A DNA stretch of 64,000 nt from SHVO01 sp041919675 (lineage in GTDB: Bacteria > Pseudomonadota > Alphaproteobacteria > Rhodospirillales > Rhodospirillaceae). Shown piece after piece: positions 43,082 to 51,384 of the stretch (positions within the stretch are counted from its first letter, which is position 1; every line of letters starts with the position of its first letter). The notes beneath the pieces were generated by a model that worked only from the letters and a program-made list of their open reading frames with translations, was not told the DNA's origin and searched no databases. Where the stretch lies: NCBI GenBank assembly GCA_041919675.1, contig JAYRTJ010000001.1, positions 1 to 64,000 of the forward strand, read 5' to 3'. Made by a program: the position numbers and the translations under genes.

Positions 43082-44470
43082 TTGGCCAAGACTTCGCCAA
43101 CTCGGAAACTGCGAGCGGGTGCTAAAGAGCCCTATATCGTCGAGCGAATCGTAATAATCCCGGACAAGCTGGATATCGTTCGCACCAAGAGCAGTGGTCG
43201 TTACTGGTACGTGTCCTTCTATGTAAAGGGCGAACAACGGTACCACCGAAAGTCACTTCGAGAGACAAATCCCGCGACTGCCCAAGAGAAGGCTATCGAG
43301 TACTTCACCGATATCCAGGCAAAGGTAAAGCGCGGCGAACGTTTATTCGCCATTACCGTCAAAGACCTCGTGGACCGCTTCCTTAATGAAGAGGAAAAGC
43401 GGATCGTGGACGGCGGTCGCCACAACGGTGGGATTACAGCAGGACGCTATTCCACCATACGTACCGGCTTGAAACGCCATCTCGTACCGTTTCTAGGCCC
43501 TGATACGCGGCTGGATAAGGTCACCGAAGAGCGCTTTACCGATTACCCCGTCTATCGGCGCAAGAAGGGGGAAGAGGTTAACAAGCTTACGCTGCTGAAT
43601 GAGATTACCCTCATCAATAAGGTTTTTAAGTTTGCGGCAAAGAGGGGACTGGTGAGGCCTAATTTCACGCCCGAGTTCCCACGAATTCAGCCTAATACCC
43701 AGCCACACTCAGGCGTCAATGAAGGTGCGCGTGACGCCTTTACGCTAGAAGAGTGGCTGGAGCTTTCGGATTATCTCGAGAAGTGGGGCCGCGAACCGTC
43801 GAATGACGACGAAAGATACGAGCGCCGCGTAGTCACTTTCTTTTTAACCATCCTGTACTGCAGTGGGCTGCGCCCCGGAGAGCTACAGGAGGTCCGTTGG
43901 GCTGATATTGATCTGAGCACCGGCAAGGTCGACGGCAGCGTAAAAATAAAGGTGGGCAGGCTTGAGAAGACTGGGGCTCGCACCGCTATAGCGGTCGAAG
44001 CCAAGGACGTGTTCGAACGTCTTCGCGAATTCTCACCCCATACCCGTCCGAGCGACTACCTTATCGGGGATCGGAAAACGGGCCGGCCGTTCTCTCGGCG
44101 GAAGCTTTACGAGCTTAGCAAATCAGCGATGTCGAAGATCAAGTCCAGGACCGGCAAGAAGTTGAGTGCCTATAGCCTGCGGCACACCTACTGCACCCTG
44201 CGTATCCTTGAGGGCATGAAGCCTGCTGCCCTCGCCAAACTGATGGGTACCAAGATCGAACAGATGCAGAAGCACTACCTGCACCTGGACGTCGAGGAAC
44301 TTCGCAAGGAGCTCGTTCGCCTCAACAAGAAGTCGAAAAAGAAGAAGCACGCGGGTCTGGACCTGCAAAAGCTGCAGAAGGGCGCCTCTGGGATTCCGGA
44401 CGCCCGGGAACTCCTGAAAAAGAAGGGATACTTGTTCATCGAGCCGGTGGGAGGCCGTGTACGGCTATAA
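43082..44470 (+). CDS. Tyrosine recombinase (integrase) of island 1
   Basis: A 462-residue phage-type integrase. N-terminal arm-binding region, core-binding region (about 90-190), catalytic domain from about 220. Visible catalytic residues: Arg264 (SGLRPGEL), Arg367/His368 (YSLRHTYCTLR) and nucleophile Tyr399 (QKHYLHLD). The box II histidine is Tyr and the box III histidine is Thr (LMGT), as in other recombinases of this subfamily. The start is TTG 43082, with GGGGAGA upstream. It lies 190 bases from the guaA core and reads inward. The C-terminal tail is lysine-rich (NKKSKKKKHAG). It is related to the truncated recombinase at 60231. Confidence 0.9.
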   Translation: MAKTSPTRKLRAGAKEPYIVERIVIIPDKLDIVRTKSSGRYWYVSFYVKGEQRYHRKSLRETNPATAQEKAIEYFTDIQAKVKRGERLFAITVKDLVDRFLNEEEKRIVDGGRHNGGITAGRYSTIRTGLKRHLVPFLGPDTRLDKVTEERFTDYPVYRRKKGEEVNKLTLLNEITLINKVFKFAAKRGLVRPNFTPEFPRIQPNTQPHSGVNEGARDAFTLEEWLELSDYLEKWGREPSNDDERYERRVVTFFLTILYCSGLRPGELQEVRWADIDLSTGKVDGSVKIKVGRLEKTGARTAIAVEAKDVFERLREFSPHTRPSDYLIGDRKTGRPFSRRKLYELSKSAMSKIKSRTGKKLSAYSLRHTYCTLRILEGMKPAALAKLMGTKIEQMQKHYLHLDVEELRKELVRLNKKSKKKKHAGLDLQKLQKGASGIPDARELLKKKGYLFIEPVGGRVRL

Positions 44471-45106
44471 GACGTGCCCGGCGTCACGCATGTCCCGCGA
44501 GACTGGCCATAATATGTCCTGGCCGGGGTCCGCGTGGTCCAAGAGGTCCAGGCAAATAGGGGGCCCGGGGCCCGTTAGGCCAAGGCCAGTTGCCTGAACA
44601 AATGACGCAGATGACATAACCCGTGTGTCTTGTCGTAGGAGTCACGTGTCACGCAGGTCACGGGGTCATTGGCGTTAATTGTCTTATCCCATGCATTTAA
44701 GTGGGTGTGTTTTGGCAGGCACGCACAGACTTATAAGCAGGCCTTTGAAGGCCATTAGCGCTTTAGCGAATCCGTGACTGTAGGAAATGCAGGTGACAGG
44801 CGTGACAGTCGTGTCGGGTGACTGTTCGCAGGCACAAGTTCCACTAGCGATCAGTTGCCATGACGCATTCGAGCCCTATGGGCAGACGGTCGTAGTCTCG
44901 TCGCCATAGGGCAGACAGGGAAGGTCGGGGGGGGGTTGTGGGCCAGCAGCCAAGCCCCCCCGGGGGGGGTTGGGGGGGTGGTGGTGTTTTTGGGGCGGGG
45001 CGGCGTTGGCCGGGNNNNNNNNNNCGGGGGTTGGAGGCGGCCCCTTGGGGATCCCGGGGCGGGGGGGGGGTCTTGGGCGCCCACCCACAAACGCGCCCAG
45101 TGAGCG
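44471..45106. other. Intergenic region with short repeats and an assembly gap
   Basis: No supported gene. Three GTCACG hexamers (44641, 44648, 44657) and four GTGAC pentamers (44774, 44793, 44802, 44818) lie within 185 bases in opposed orientation and could be iterons or a regulatory array. From about 44925 the sequence becomes strings of G with a run of 10 Ns at 45015-45024, which is unreliable assembly. Confidence 0.6.
45015..45024. other. Assembly gap (10 Ns)
   Basis: Ten Ns flanked by poly-G rich, low-complexity bases (about 44925-45075). The true length and content here are unknown; the reading of the 3' flank of the next gene may be affected. Confidence 0.95.
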
Positions 45107-45484
45107 TTAGGCGGATTTGTTCTTGAATTTGGAGCGGATCTCGTTGGCCATGGTGGCCAGGACCGTGTCGAACTCGCCCGTTGCCACACTTTCGCGGACC
45201 TTGCCGAGCGCAGTCTTAACGTCGGGCACGCTGGCGCACTTAATCGCGAACTTGCCCTTGGCGAGTTCGATCGGCTTACGCCCGTATTTCACGGCTAACA
45301 GGTATTTGCCGTCGGTATCGATCCACCACCAGCAACGCCGGTCGGGCATGGACTGTGACGCGGGCTGTTCCGTAAGTGCGATCTGCGTATCGATCTGACG
45401 CAGCAGACGCGAACGGCGGTTGTTGATCGGCGTGTCTTTCACTGGGCGTTTGGCTTCGACGAGATTAAGCGATTTCGGCAGCAT
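45107..45484 (-). CDS. DUF6641-like protein of island 1
   Basis: 125 residues. The pattern LNLVEAKRPVKDTPINNRRSR, then LLRQIDTQIAL, WWIDTDGKYLLAVKYGRKP and ELAKGKFAIKCASVPDV resembles DUF6641, small proteins found on phages and islands of proteobacteria with no known function. ATG 45484 has AAGGAGG 5 bases upstream; the frame is open to 45517. It diverges from the VapE-type gene with a 426-base gap. The 3' end is only about 80 bases from the N gap. Confidence 0.65.
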   Translation of the reverse strand: MLPKSLNLVEAKRPVKDTPINNRRSRLLRQIDTQIALTEQPASQSMPDRRCWWWIDTDGKYLLAVKYGRKPIELAKGKFAIKCASVPDVKTALGKVRESVATGEFDTVLATMANEIRSKFKNKSA

Positions 45485-45910
45485 TTCGGCCTCCTTGTTT
45501 TCAATAGCCGAGCGCACCGTCCCCTCTTTTACCCATCCGGGCTACGCCAAATCCTCTCATAGTTCTGAGTGGGGAGAATCTGCAACTTAGCCATACAAAT
45601 CAGGCCTAAGTGACGAATTGATCTTAAATTAAATCGTCCGATGTGCCATTATCCCTGCGAAACGTCGCGCCAAGACGCTTCCCCACATTTTCAATTCTAA
45701 AATCAACGAGGTCATTTTTGATCGTTCGTCACTACACACGTTTTCACCAATCTCTTCCGATGGGGAGGGGGGCCTCCGGTATGCGCGCCAAGCAAAAGGC
45801 GCATAGGCCATAAGCAGGGCATTTGCGCACGTTTAGTCTTCACCAAAACCCACGGCTTAGGGCGCGCGCCATGGGGTATCGACAGCGCCACTCACAACAA
45901 AAGGATATTA
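45485..45910. promoter_or_regulatory. Divergent region between DUF6641-like and vapE-like genes
   Basis: 426 bases without a convincing gene. It must hold both promoters. I see AT-rich stretches (TTAAATTAAATCG near 45627) but no clear operator; a 60-codon minus frame at 45629-45811 has no ribosome site and is not called. Confidence 0.35.
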
Positions 45911-47296
45911 ATGCAAACTGCCAATACAAACGTAACCTCTATTTCCAATGACACGACCTCACCTAACGTGTCCCGCCGCAGGCGCATCAGGCGAGACTTC
46001 CATTTACAGATGGAGGCTGACGAATGGTACGTGGGGAAATCAAACCTTATGCCCATTCTTACAAATGCGGTGATGCTCCTCCGCAGCAATTCTAACGATT
46101 TCGATCTCAAGTGGGACGACTTCTCGCGACGGGTTCTCTGTCGCGGCAAGCGCATATCTGACGCTGACCTCCGAGAGATCGCGGAGTGGGTGCAGCGACG
46201 CCAAATTCAAGCGCCCCTTCATATCGTCCGCGATGCCGTCCATCGCGTGGGGGAGCTGAACCGTTGCCATCAAGTCAAAGACTACTTGGAAGGTGTGAAG
46301 TGGGATCAAACTCCACGGATCGACGATCTCTTAATTAAACTCGCTGACGCTCCCGATACTCGTCTTACTCGGGTCATCACCTCCAAATGGCTGATCCAGG
46401 CCGTGGCACGAATTTATGAGCCTGGATGCCAAGCGGATGCGACCCTCGTACTCGAAGGCCCCCAAGGGTACCGGAAGTCTACGTTCCTGCGGACCCTGTG
46501 TGGTGCGGCATGGTTTAAGGACGATCTGCCTTCCATTGAAACGAAGGACGCCGTTCTACACCTGCAGGGGACGTGGATTCTGGAACTCGCGGAATTGGCG
46601 ACCCTCAGCAAATCCGAAGCCGCGACCATCAAGCGGTTTTTGACGACACGCTGTGACGCCATCCGCGTGCCTTATGGTCAGGTCACGAATGAATACCCCC
46701 GGACATGCGTTTTTGCGGGCTCGGTAAATCCGGGCGGTTCTGGCTATCTTAAAGATGAGACCGGAGCTCGGCGCTTTTGGCCCATAGAGGTTCGGAAGGT
46801 CATAGATGCCGACGAGGTCGCGGCACTGCGCGACCAAGTCTGGGCAGAAGCGGTCCATCGCTATAAGGCGCGTGAGCCGTGGTACGTAACGGACCCTGTC
46901 GTTGTGCAGGAGCTTGAGGACGCGCAAGCCGAACGATATGTGGGCGATCCTTGGCTCGACATCATTCGGGACTACGTGGACGGGCGTCCGTTCGTGACGC
47001 TGAATGAGCTGTTCCGGAACGCTCTGAATCTTGGGGATCACGGCAAGTGGACGCCCACCGAAAACCTTCGGGCAGCCAAAATCTTGTCGCATCTCGGCTG
47101 GGTGAGGTTCCAGGCGCGAGTAGGGGACGGGCGACGGGAATCGCGCTATCGTCCCGCTCACGTGGCTCCTCGTAACGATTACGCCGGGGTTCCGCCTATA
47201 TCCTGGATTGGTCGGAGGTTAAGCGACCCTGAGGACGCTAGTCCAACGACCACCATCCCTGAACTTATCGCAGAGTTGACAGCGGACGATAAGTAA
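45911..47296 (+). CDS. Virulence-associated E (VapE) family P-loop ATPase
   Basis: 461 residues. VapE/primase-C-terminal helicase-like ATPases are hallmark replication proteins of phage satellites and islands. Visible: a helical N-terminal domain (DDFSRRVLCRGKRISDADLRE; DYLEGVKWDQTPRID), Walker A LEGPQGYRKSTFLRTL (182-197, Arg in place of the last Gly, as tolerated in this family), Walker B WILELAELATL (about 222-232), a sensor segment VFAGSVNPGGSGYL and arginine finger GARRFWPIEV. No N-terminal primase domain is present in this chain. The hairpin at 47308 follows. It probably drives island replication after excision. Confidence 0.88.
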   Translation: MQTANTNVTSISNDTTSPNVSRRRRIRRDFHLQMEADEWYVGKSNLMPILTNAVMLLRSNSNDFDLKWDDFSRRVLCRGKRISDADLREIAEWVQRRQIQAPLHIVRDAVHRVGELNRCHQVKDYLEGVKWDQTPRIDDLLIKLADAPDTRLTRVITSKWLIQAVARIYEPGCQADATLVLEGPQGYRKSTFLRTLCGAAWFKDDLPSIETKDAVLHLQGTWILELAELATLSKSEAATIKRFLTTRCDAIRVPYGQVTNEYPRTCVFAGSVNPGGSGYLKDETGARRFWPIEVRKVIDADEVAALRDQVWAEAVHRYKAREPWYVTDPVVVQELEDAQAERYVGDPWLDIIRDYVDGRPFVTLNELFRNALNLGDHGKWTPTENLRAAKILSHLGWVRFQARVGDGRRESRYRPAHVAPRNDYAGVPPISWIGRRLSDPEDASPTTTIPELIAELTADDK

Positions 47297-47307
47297 CCGC
47301 CGAGGCC

Positions 47308-47336
47308 GACCGTGGGCTTGAACAGGGCCCACGGTC
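47308..47336 (+). terminator. Hairpin after the vapE-like gene
   Basis: GACCGTGGGC and GCCCACGGTC form a perfect 10-bp stem with a 9-base loop, 12 bases after the stop. There is no T tract, so termination may need Rho or the stem may protect the transcript. Confidence 0.5.
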
Positions 47337-47454
47337 GACCATTTGCATTAGCCGTGACTATGTGATCCGCTGACCTGCCGATGTATCGTGTGGGCTTGAC
47401 CTTGCATGAAGGCATGAGCTCGATCAGCGGGCATGAGAGTACGGAGAAGGCGAG

Positions 47455-47841
47455 ATGGTTCGGCAACCACTTGTACATGGCTTTCCGCAGAAAGATTGGG
47501 AGGATGCGAAATCACAGGCGCGAGACCTGATGATTGCGCGTGCTGCTTTAGATGGTACGATCTCGTATTCGGAACTTATGGCGCAGGTTACTGCAATACG
47601 ACTTGATGCAAACGACCCTCGGATCGCGGCTTTTTTAGACGAAATCGCCGTCGCAGAAGACAAGGCGGGAAGAGGGCTTTTGACGGCCGTCGTTGTCTAT
47701 AAAACCGGTACCAGGATGCCTGGACCAGGTTTCTTCGAGTTAGCGCTCTCCCGTGGAAGGGATATTTCAGACGCAACGGCTTGCTGGCTGCAAGAATTGC
47801 GGCGGCTGAACGATTATTGGAGGGCGCAGGGCAGTTCCTGA
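47455..47841 (+). CDS. Hypothetical protein of island 1
   Basis: 128 residues, acidic-helical, beginning MVRQPLVHGFPQKDWEDAKSQ. The segment GRGLLTAVVVYKTGTRMPGP, followed by GFFELALSRG, looks like a conserved motif of island/phage hypothetical proteins, but I cannot name the family. No membrane segment or signal peptide. GAGAAGGCGAG precedes the ATG. The next gene starts 17 bases after its stop, so the two are probably co-transcribed. Confidence 0.6.
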   Translation: MVRQPLVHGFPQKDWEDAKSQARDLMIARAALDGTISYSELMAQVTAIRLDANDPRIAAFLDEIAVAEDKAGRGLLTAVVVYKTGTRMPGPGFFELALSRGRDISDATACWLQELRRLNDYWRAQGSS

Positions 47842-47858
47842 CCTCGGAGGCGTTGGAA

Positions 47859-48410
47859 ATGGCGGGTGAGACTCTTCAGCACCTCCTTGGTGATGTACTG
47901 GCCGCAGTGAACGAGTACGTCGCTGCCGACGAAGCGGCTGTAAACAGCAGTGACGGAGAGGTGGCTTTGAGGCGGGCATTTCAAATGTCGATGGCCCTAG
48001 ACAGCTTAGTCGATCGCGCGGCCATCGAATTTGGGAAATCCAAAAGCACAGTCCGGGAGGACCTTGCGTGCGAATGCAAGTGGCCAAATGGCGTCGAGCG
48101 TCCAGGCTGCTCCGAACGTATCCGGTCGGTCGCAGATGCTTATAGGCACTTCAAGCTCGATAGACCAAGCAGCGCAATCGAGTCTGCGGCTGATGTTATT
48201 TTCTTTGGCGCCGGCTATGGGCTGGATGGCTGGGGCGTTGGCAAATGTGGCGGTAGCGAGACGCTTGTGCGCGATAAGGACGACAATCTTTGGAAGCTGC
48301 TCGGGGACGTGCCGTGTGTCGTTTTCGGGTGGGCACGGTTGCTGCTGAGGTACGGAGCGCAAATGCCAGGTCAGACCCACGTCATCTCGAATATTGAAAT
48401 TGCGATCTAG
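47859..48410 (+). CDS. Hypothetical protein of island 1
   Basis: 183 residues. ATG 47859 is chosen because GGAGG lies 8 bases upstream; TTG 47781 would overlap the previous gene. Contains a helical N-terminal half (LQHLLGDVLAAVNEYVAADE), a cysteine-bearing middle (LACECKWPNGVERPGCSER) and a glycine-rich C-terminal part (FFGAGYGLDGWGVGKCGG). No family recognised. Possible role as a partner of the preceding protein. Confidence 0.6.
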   Translation: MAGETLQHLLGDVLAAVNEYVAADEAAVNSSDGEVALRRAFQMSMALDSLVDRAAIEFGKSKSTVREDLACECKWPNGVERPGCSERIRSVADAYRHFKLDRPSSAIESAADVIFFGAGYGLDGWGVGKCGGSETLVRDKDDNLWKLLGDVPCVVFGWARLLLRYGAQMPGQTHVISNIEIAI

Positions 48411-48480
48411 AGCGGTGGTGTGACGTGCGGTTTAGACTGCCAGGTCCGGCTATTCCTTACGATCAACGGCGGAGTATCTC

Positions 48481-48744
48481 TTAGCCTCGAACTCGCCGCC
48501 GCGAGACCTCAAGAAGCAGACGTAAAAAGCTTACATCGTGCGCCCGTGCGATCTCATGAATCGCCTGAATACGATGCACGAAATCCCGCACCTGCCAACT
48601 CCAATCGACCCACTTTCGACGGAAGTAGCCGGCTAAGGCGGCCAAGGCGCACATTGGTTTCAAATCCGCTCCTAACTGGCCCGATATTTCCCGCTCGAAT
48701 TCCGACGTTTGGAATTTTGGGGTGATAGCACCAGGCCGATCCAA
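48481..48744 (-). pseudogene. Remnant sharing a C-terminal tail with the fragment at 61850
   Basis: The minus frame contains GYFRRKWVDWSWQVRDFVHR and QAIHEIARAHDVSFLRLLLE. The same pattern, GYFHRKRVDWSGNVRSYMCR and QAIREIAAAHNVNFLTLLRH, is found at 61850-62019 on the same strand, where it is cut by an IS fragment. Both look like the C-terminal end of one unnamed family. Here the upstream part (MDRPGAITPKFQTSEFEREI...) shows no domain, so it is probably a remnant. Confidence 0.45.
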
Positions 48745-49186
48745 AATTCGGTTCTACGGCCGTCTAATCGAATCCTGCACCCCATTTATCATCTCGTTGG
48801 CGCGTTGGAAGGACAAGACGCCATCAAATACGTTCCAGCGTTTTGCAAGAGGATGGCTAACGAGACATATCCTGGGGTCTTAAAGATGCGTTGAAGAACC
48901 CAATGGCCCTCAAGCTCTAATGAACCGCCAGAGTATTGATTAGATCAACCAATATAATTGATCTACGAAGCCATTAGTTAGACCGACATTAATCGCGGGG
49001 ATCGGTTGCCCTAGCGGCCTCTCAGATAACTGATACCAGTGATGTGAGCGGGTGCTGGTGTTGTTAGTCTAATAATTGATTGGTCGTTGCTGTTGGTGCT
49101 GCCGTTGTTCCATAGCAACAAAACAAGAGAACCTTTGGCGCGAGCTCTCTTGTTGGACTTATTGGATCAGCATTTGAAAGGACGAT
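48745..49186. other. AT-rich intergenic region with inverted repeats
   Basis: No gene seen in 440 bases. It is markedly AT-rich from about 48930 to 49085. It holds an inverted repeat TAGATCAA/TTGATCTA (48941-48948 and 48958-48965, 9-base spacer) and related words (TTAGTTAGACC, TTAGTCTAATAATTGATTGG). It could be a replication origin for the adjacent HUH protein or a promoter region. Confidence 0.45.
49122..49154 (-). terminator. Hairpin downstream of the HUH gene
   Basis: AACAAGAGA and TCTCTTGTT form a 9-bp stem with a 15-base loop. On the minus strand it is followed by TTGTTGC, a weak T tract, 33 bases after the HUH gene stop. Confidence 0.45.
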
Positions 49187-49741
49187 CTATGCGCCAGCGA
49201 TCAATGGGTAGCTTCCAATGTGTGCCGATGTGACAGGCGTCACCGGCTGATGTGATGCGCAAGGATTGTGGAAGTTCTGCCAGTCGATGCTGTCGAACCA
49301 GTTCACTTTCGAAGCGCGCTTCAGGATGTATTTAGTCCAACCACCATCGGCGCCTGGGATAATTTGAAGGCGTTGCTTCCCCCAACGCGATTGTCTCCAC
49401 GTCTCAGAGATAATGCCGCAGAACTCAGAGTGCGACACATGTGCCGGACGATCAATGGCCGCGTGGTAGTGGAACCGTGACGACCGATCCTGTTCGAGCA
49501 CTGGGATCACACTGATCCTCTTGAACCCACGTCTCGCCGCCTTGCCAAACGCGTGGTTGTTTAGGACGTTCATGAAGTGGTGGAAGTTTTGAACGTATTC
49601 TGGGGGAGGACCTGCAGAGGGAAGAAACCGAATGCGCTGGGTGTCGCATGATCTCCAGCGGAGGCCGAGGGTTAGGGCGTAAAACTCGTTCCACGCAACG
49701 GTGGAACAGTGGCGCTGAACTGCGGATTGACTGGGTGTCAT
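49187..49741 (-). CDS. HUH-type Rep-like protein of island 1
   Basis: 184 residues. The segment RFHYHAAIDRP has the H-U-H metal motif (His91-Tyr-His93). About 45 residues later GGWTKYILKRAS offers a tyrosine plus lysine (Tyr138, Lys141), the spacing and form of motif III in single-tyrosine rolling-circle Rep and related nucleases. A possible motif I is YALTLGLRWR. I call it HUH Rep-like rather than a specific Rep. ATG 49741 has AGGAG 9 bases upstream. The AT-rich repeat region lies just downstream. Confidence 0.6.
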   Translation of the reverse strand: MTPSQSAVQRHCSTVAWNEFYALTLGLRWRSCDTQRIRFLPSAGPPPEYVQNFHHFMNVLNNHAFGKAARRGFKRISVIPVLEQDRSSRFHYHAAIDRPAHVSHSEFCGIISETWRQSRWGKQRLQIIPGADGGWTKYILKRASKVNWFDSIDWQNFHNPCASHQPVTPVTSAHIGSYPLIAGA

Positions 49742-49836
49742 TGTCGGAACTCCTAATTACAAATGATTAGTGTGCATTCGTATTTAGGGCGGCCGCAGTC
49801 TTACGTTTCCGTCTACTCCACTAGGTCCGCTGCTCA

Positions 49837-50328
49837 TCAAGTAAAGGATTCGGGTTTCCGCCGGAGGTCGTCGACGAAGTCTGACGCCTGAAAATCAAGA
49901 CTTATAAACTGCGCATCGTCCGGGGCGTTTTGGTAGAACTGATGTGCTAAGCCGATCAAAGCTTCCGCTCGCATCCTTTCGTTTCCGGTTTTGAAAAAGG
50001 CAAAGTTCTTAAAGTTGCTTTTGAGGTGATCATAGATGTCGCCGTTAGGCCGGATAAAAATAACTCCTACACCTATCTGACTCATTCGATCTTGAACTTG
50101 GCACCATCTCCAGACGTTTCGTCTTTCGACCTCAGCAATAGCCTTTTGATGTGCAACGAGATCAAAACCCCCAAACAGGCGTTTTATGGCGGCCGCCGCG
50201 CCCTGCTCAAGTTTTTCGACCAATTTGGTTTCCGCTATAATCGCTCGAACGTACTGGCTCAGAAATTCATTCATCTCCGCACGCGCGGATCGGGTTAGCT
50301 TCAAAGCGGTCTTGCGTTTGGGACTCAT
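49837..50328 (-). CDS. Hypothetical protein of island 1
   Basis: 163 residues: a basic N-terminus (MSPKRKTALKLTRSARAEMN), a long helical part (LSQYVRAIIAETKLVEKLEQ; HQKAIAEVERRNVWRWCQVQ), then a compact C-terminal part (IGVGVIFIRPNGDIYDHLKS; DAQFISLDFQASDFVDDLRR). No family recognised. It precedes the HUH gene on the same strand by 95 bases and may be its partner. GGGGTATGCA precedes the ATG. Confidence 0.6.
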   Translation of the reverse strand: MSPKRKTALKLTRSARAEMNEFLSQYVRAIIAETKLVEKLEQGAAAAIKRLFGGFDLVAHQKAIAEVERRNVWRWCQVQDRMSQIGVGVIFIRPNGDIYDHLKSNFKNFAFFKTGNERMRAEALIGLAHQFYQNAPDDAQFISLDFQASDFVDDLRRKPESFT

Positions 50329-50504
50329 TGCATACCCCGGTCGCGATAATCATGGCTCAGGAACGCATTAGGCGACGATAGGACGCGTTTTGGAGTGTTT
50401 ACATTAATTCCCCGCCCCGGTCCGCAATAAGCGCAAAAACTCCCTGCAAGTATTGAGTCCAAACCCCCTGTTGATAGTCGCTGGGGTCGACCGGACCATC
50501 AAAC

Positions 50505-50520
50505 GTAAACCAAGGTTTAC
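50505..50520. promoter_or_regulatory. Inverted repeat before the serine recombinase gene
   Basis: GTAAACC and GGTTTAC arms with a 2-base spacer, 20 bases before the TTG start. It may be an operator or part of a recombination site. Confidence 0.4.
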
Positions 50521-50540
50521 TTTTTACGGAGCGGGCATCT

Positions 50541-51179
50541 TTGGAGAAGTATATTGCCTACTACCGTGTCTCTACGCGGAAGCAGGGGCGGTCAGGGCTC
50601 GGGCTTGACGCTCAGAAAGAGAAGATTAGGGCGTTTATTGCGGATGGTAAGCGCGCCTTAGTGGGCGAATACCAGGACATTGAGTCGGGACGTAAGGATG
50701 ACCGCGTTCAGTTATGGAACGCAATCGCGGCTGCAAAGAAAAATGGCGCACGGTTGTTAATCGCGCGTCTCGACCGTTTCTCCCGGCGTGTGAGCTTCAT
50801 CGCTTCCCTGATGGACGATCATATCGGGCTAACCGTCGCCGATATGCCGAACGCTACGGACTTCCAACTACACATCTTCGCGGCGCTTGCTCAGGAAGAG
50901 CGCAGGCTGGTGTCCGAACGCACTCGACAGGCCCTGCAGCAGGCCAAGAAAAGAAACGTGCCGCTCGGGGTTAACGGGAAAGCGCTTGCAGCGTCGAATA
51001 GGCTGAACGCTGATGAATTCGCCGCTTCGCTTATGCAGCTTATTGCGAATATCGGGCTGGAGAAGAGCTATGAACAAATTGCGCGAGAGCTAAACCAGCT
51101 AGGGGTCAAGACCTATCGACGCAAACAGTTCGCGGCACAGACAGTGAAGAACGTCATTGCTCGCTTCAACGGGCTGTAG
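50541..51179 (+). CDS. Serine recombinase (resolvase/invertase family)
   Basis: 212 residues. N-terminal catalytic domain: YYRVSTRKQGRSGLGLDAQK with the nucleophile Ser in YRVST, then GARLLIARLDRFSRRV with the conserved Arg residues and DxFSR, and a helical arm (LAQEERRLVSERTRQAL). The C-terminal part (about 150-212) is a short helix-turn-helix-like segment (SYEQIARELNQLGVKTYRRK), so it is of resolvase size, not a large serine integrase. The start is TTG 50541 with GGAG upstream. It may resolve or invert part of the island. Confidence 0.88.
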   Translation: MEKYIAYYRVSTRKQGRSGLGLDAQKEKIRAFIADGKRALVGEYQDIESGRKDDRVQLWNAIAAAKKNGARLLIARLDRFSRRVSFIASLMDDHIGLTVADMPNATDFQLHIFAALAQEERRLVSERTRQALQQAKKRNVPLGVNGKALAASNRLNADEFAASLMQLIANIGLEKSYEQIARELNQLGVKTYRRKQFAAQTVKNVIARFNGL

Positions 51180-51191
51180 GTCCGCGTCAGG

Positions 51192-51362
51192 CTAAGGTGG
51201 TTGTCCAATATTCGCGGCCACCCAAAACAGTCCCAGGATGCCTACAGCTGAGGCGCCGACGAAGAGAACGATCCAAATAATGATGGCCTTCAGCAATCCG
51301 TAGCGGATCAACAGTCCGCCGAATAGCAGCGCACGGAACGCACTGTTGTCGCCATCAAACAT
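51192..51362 (-). CDS. 56-residue membrane peptide
   Basis: A short gene, 56 codons, translated directly from the minus strand: MFDGDNSAFRALLFGGLLIR, then YGLLKAIIIWIVLFVGASAV and GILGLFWVAANIGQPP. Residues about 12-50 are hydrophobic, enough for one long or two short membrane helices. AGGGGG lies 7 bases before the ATG, a strong ribosome site. It follows the two-TM coiled-coil gene on the same strand after 22 bases, so they should be one operon. Not recognised; small hydrophobic partners occur in toxin and defence systems, so a membrane effector role is possible. Confidence 0.65.
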   Translation of the reverse strand: MFDGDNSAFRALLFGGLLIRYGLLKAIIIWIVLFVGASAVGILGLFWVAANIGQPP

Positions 51363-51384
51363 TAGCTGTCCCCCTGGAATTTTC

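Noticed and set aside
44641..44824. Possible CRISPR array
   Set aside because: The repeated words are only 5-6 bases, in both orientations and at irregular spacing; no spacers or cas genes.
45629..45811. 60-codon minus-strand frame in the vapE upstream gap
   Set aside because: No ribosome site and no similarity to known small proteins; Arg/Pro-rich chance frame.
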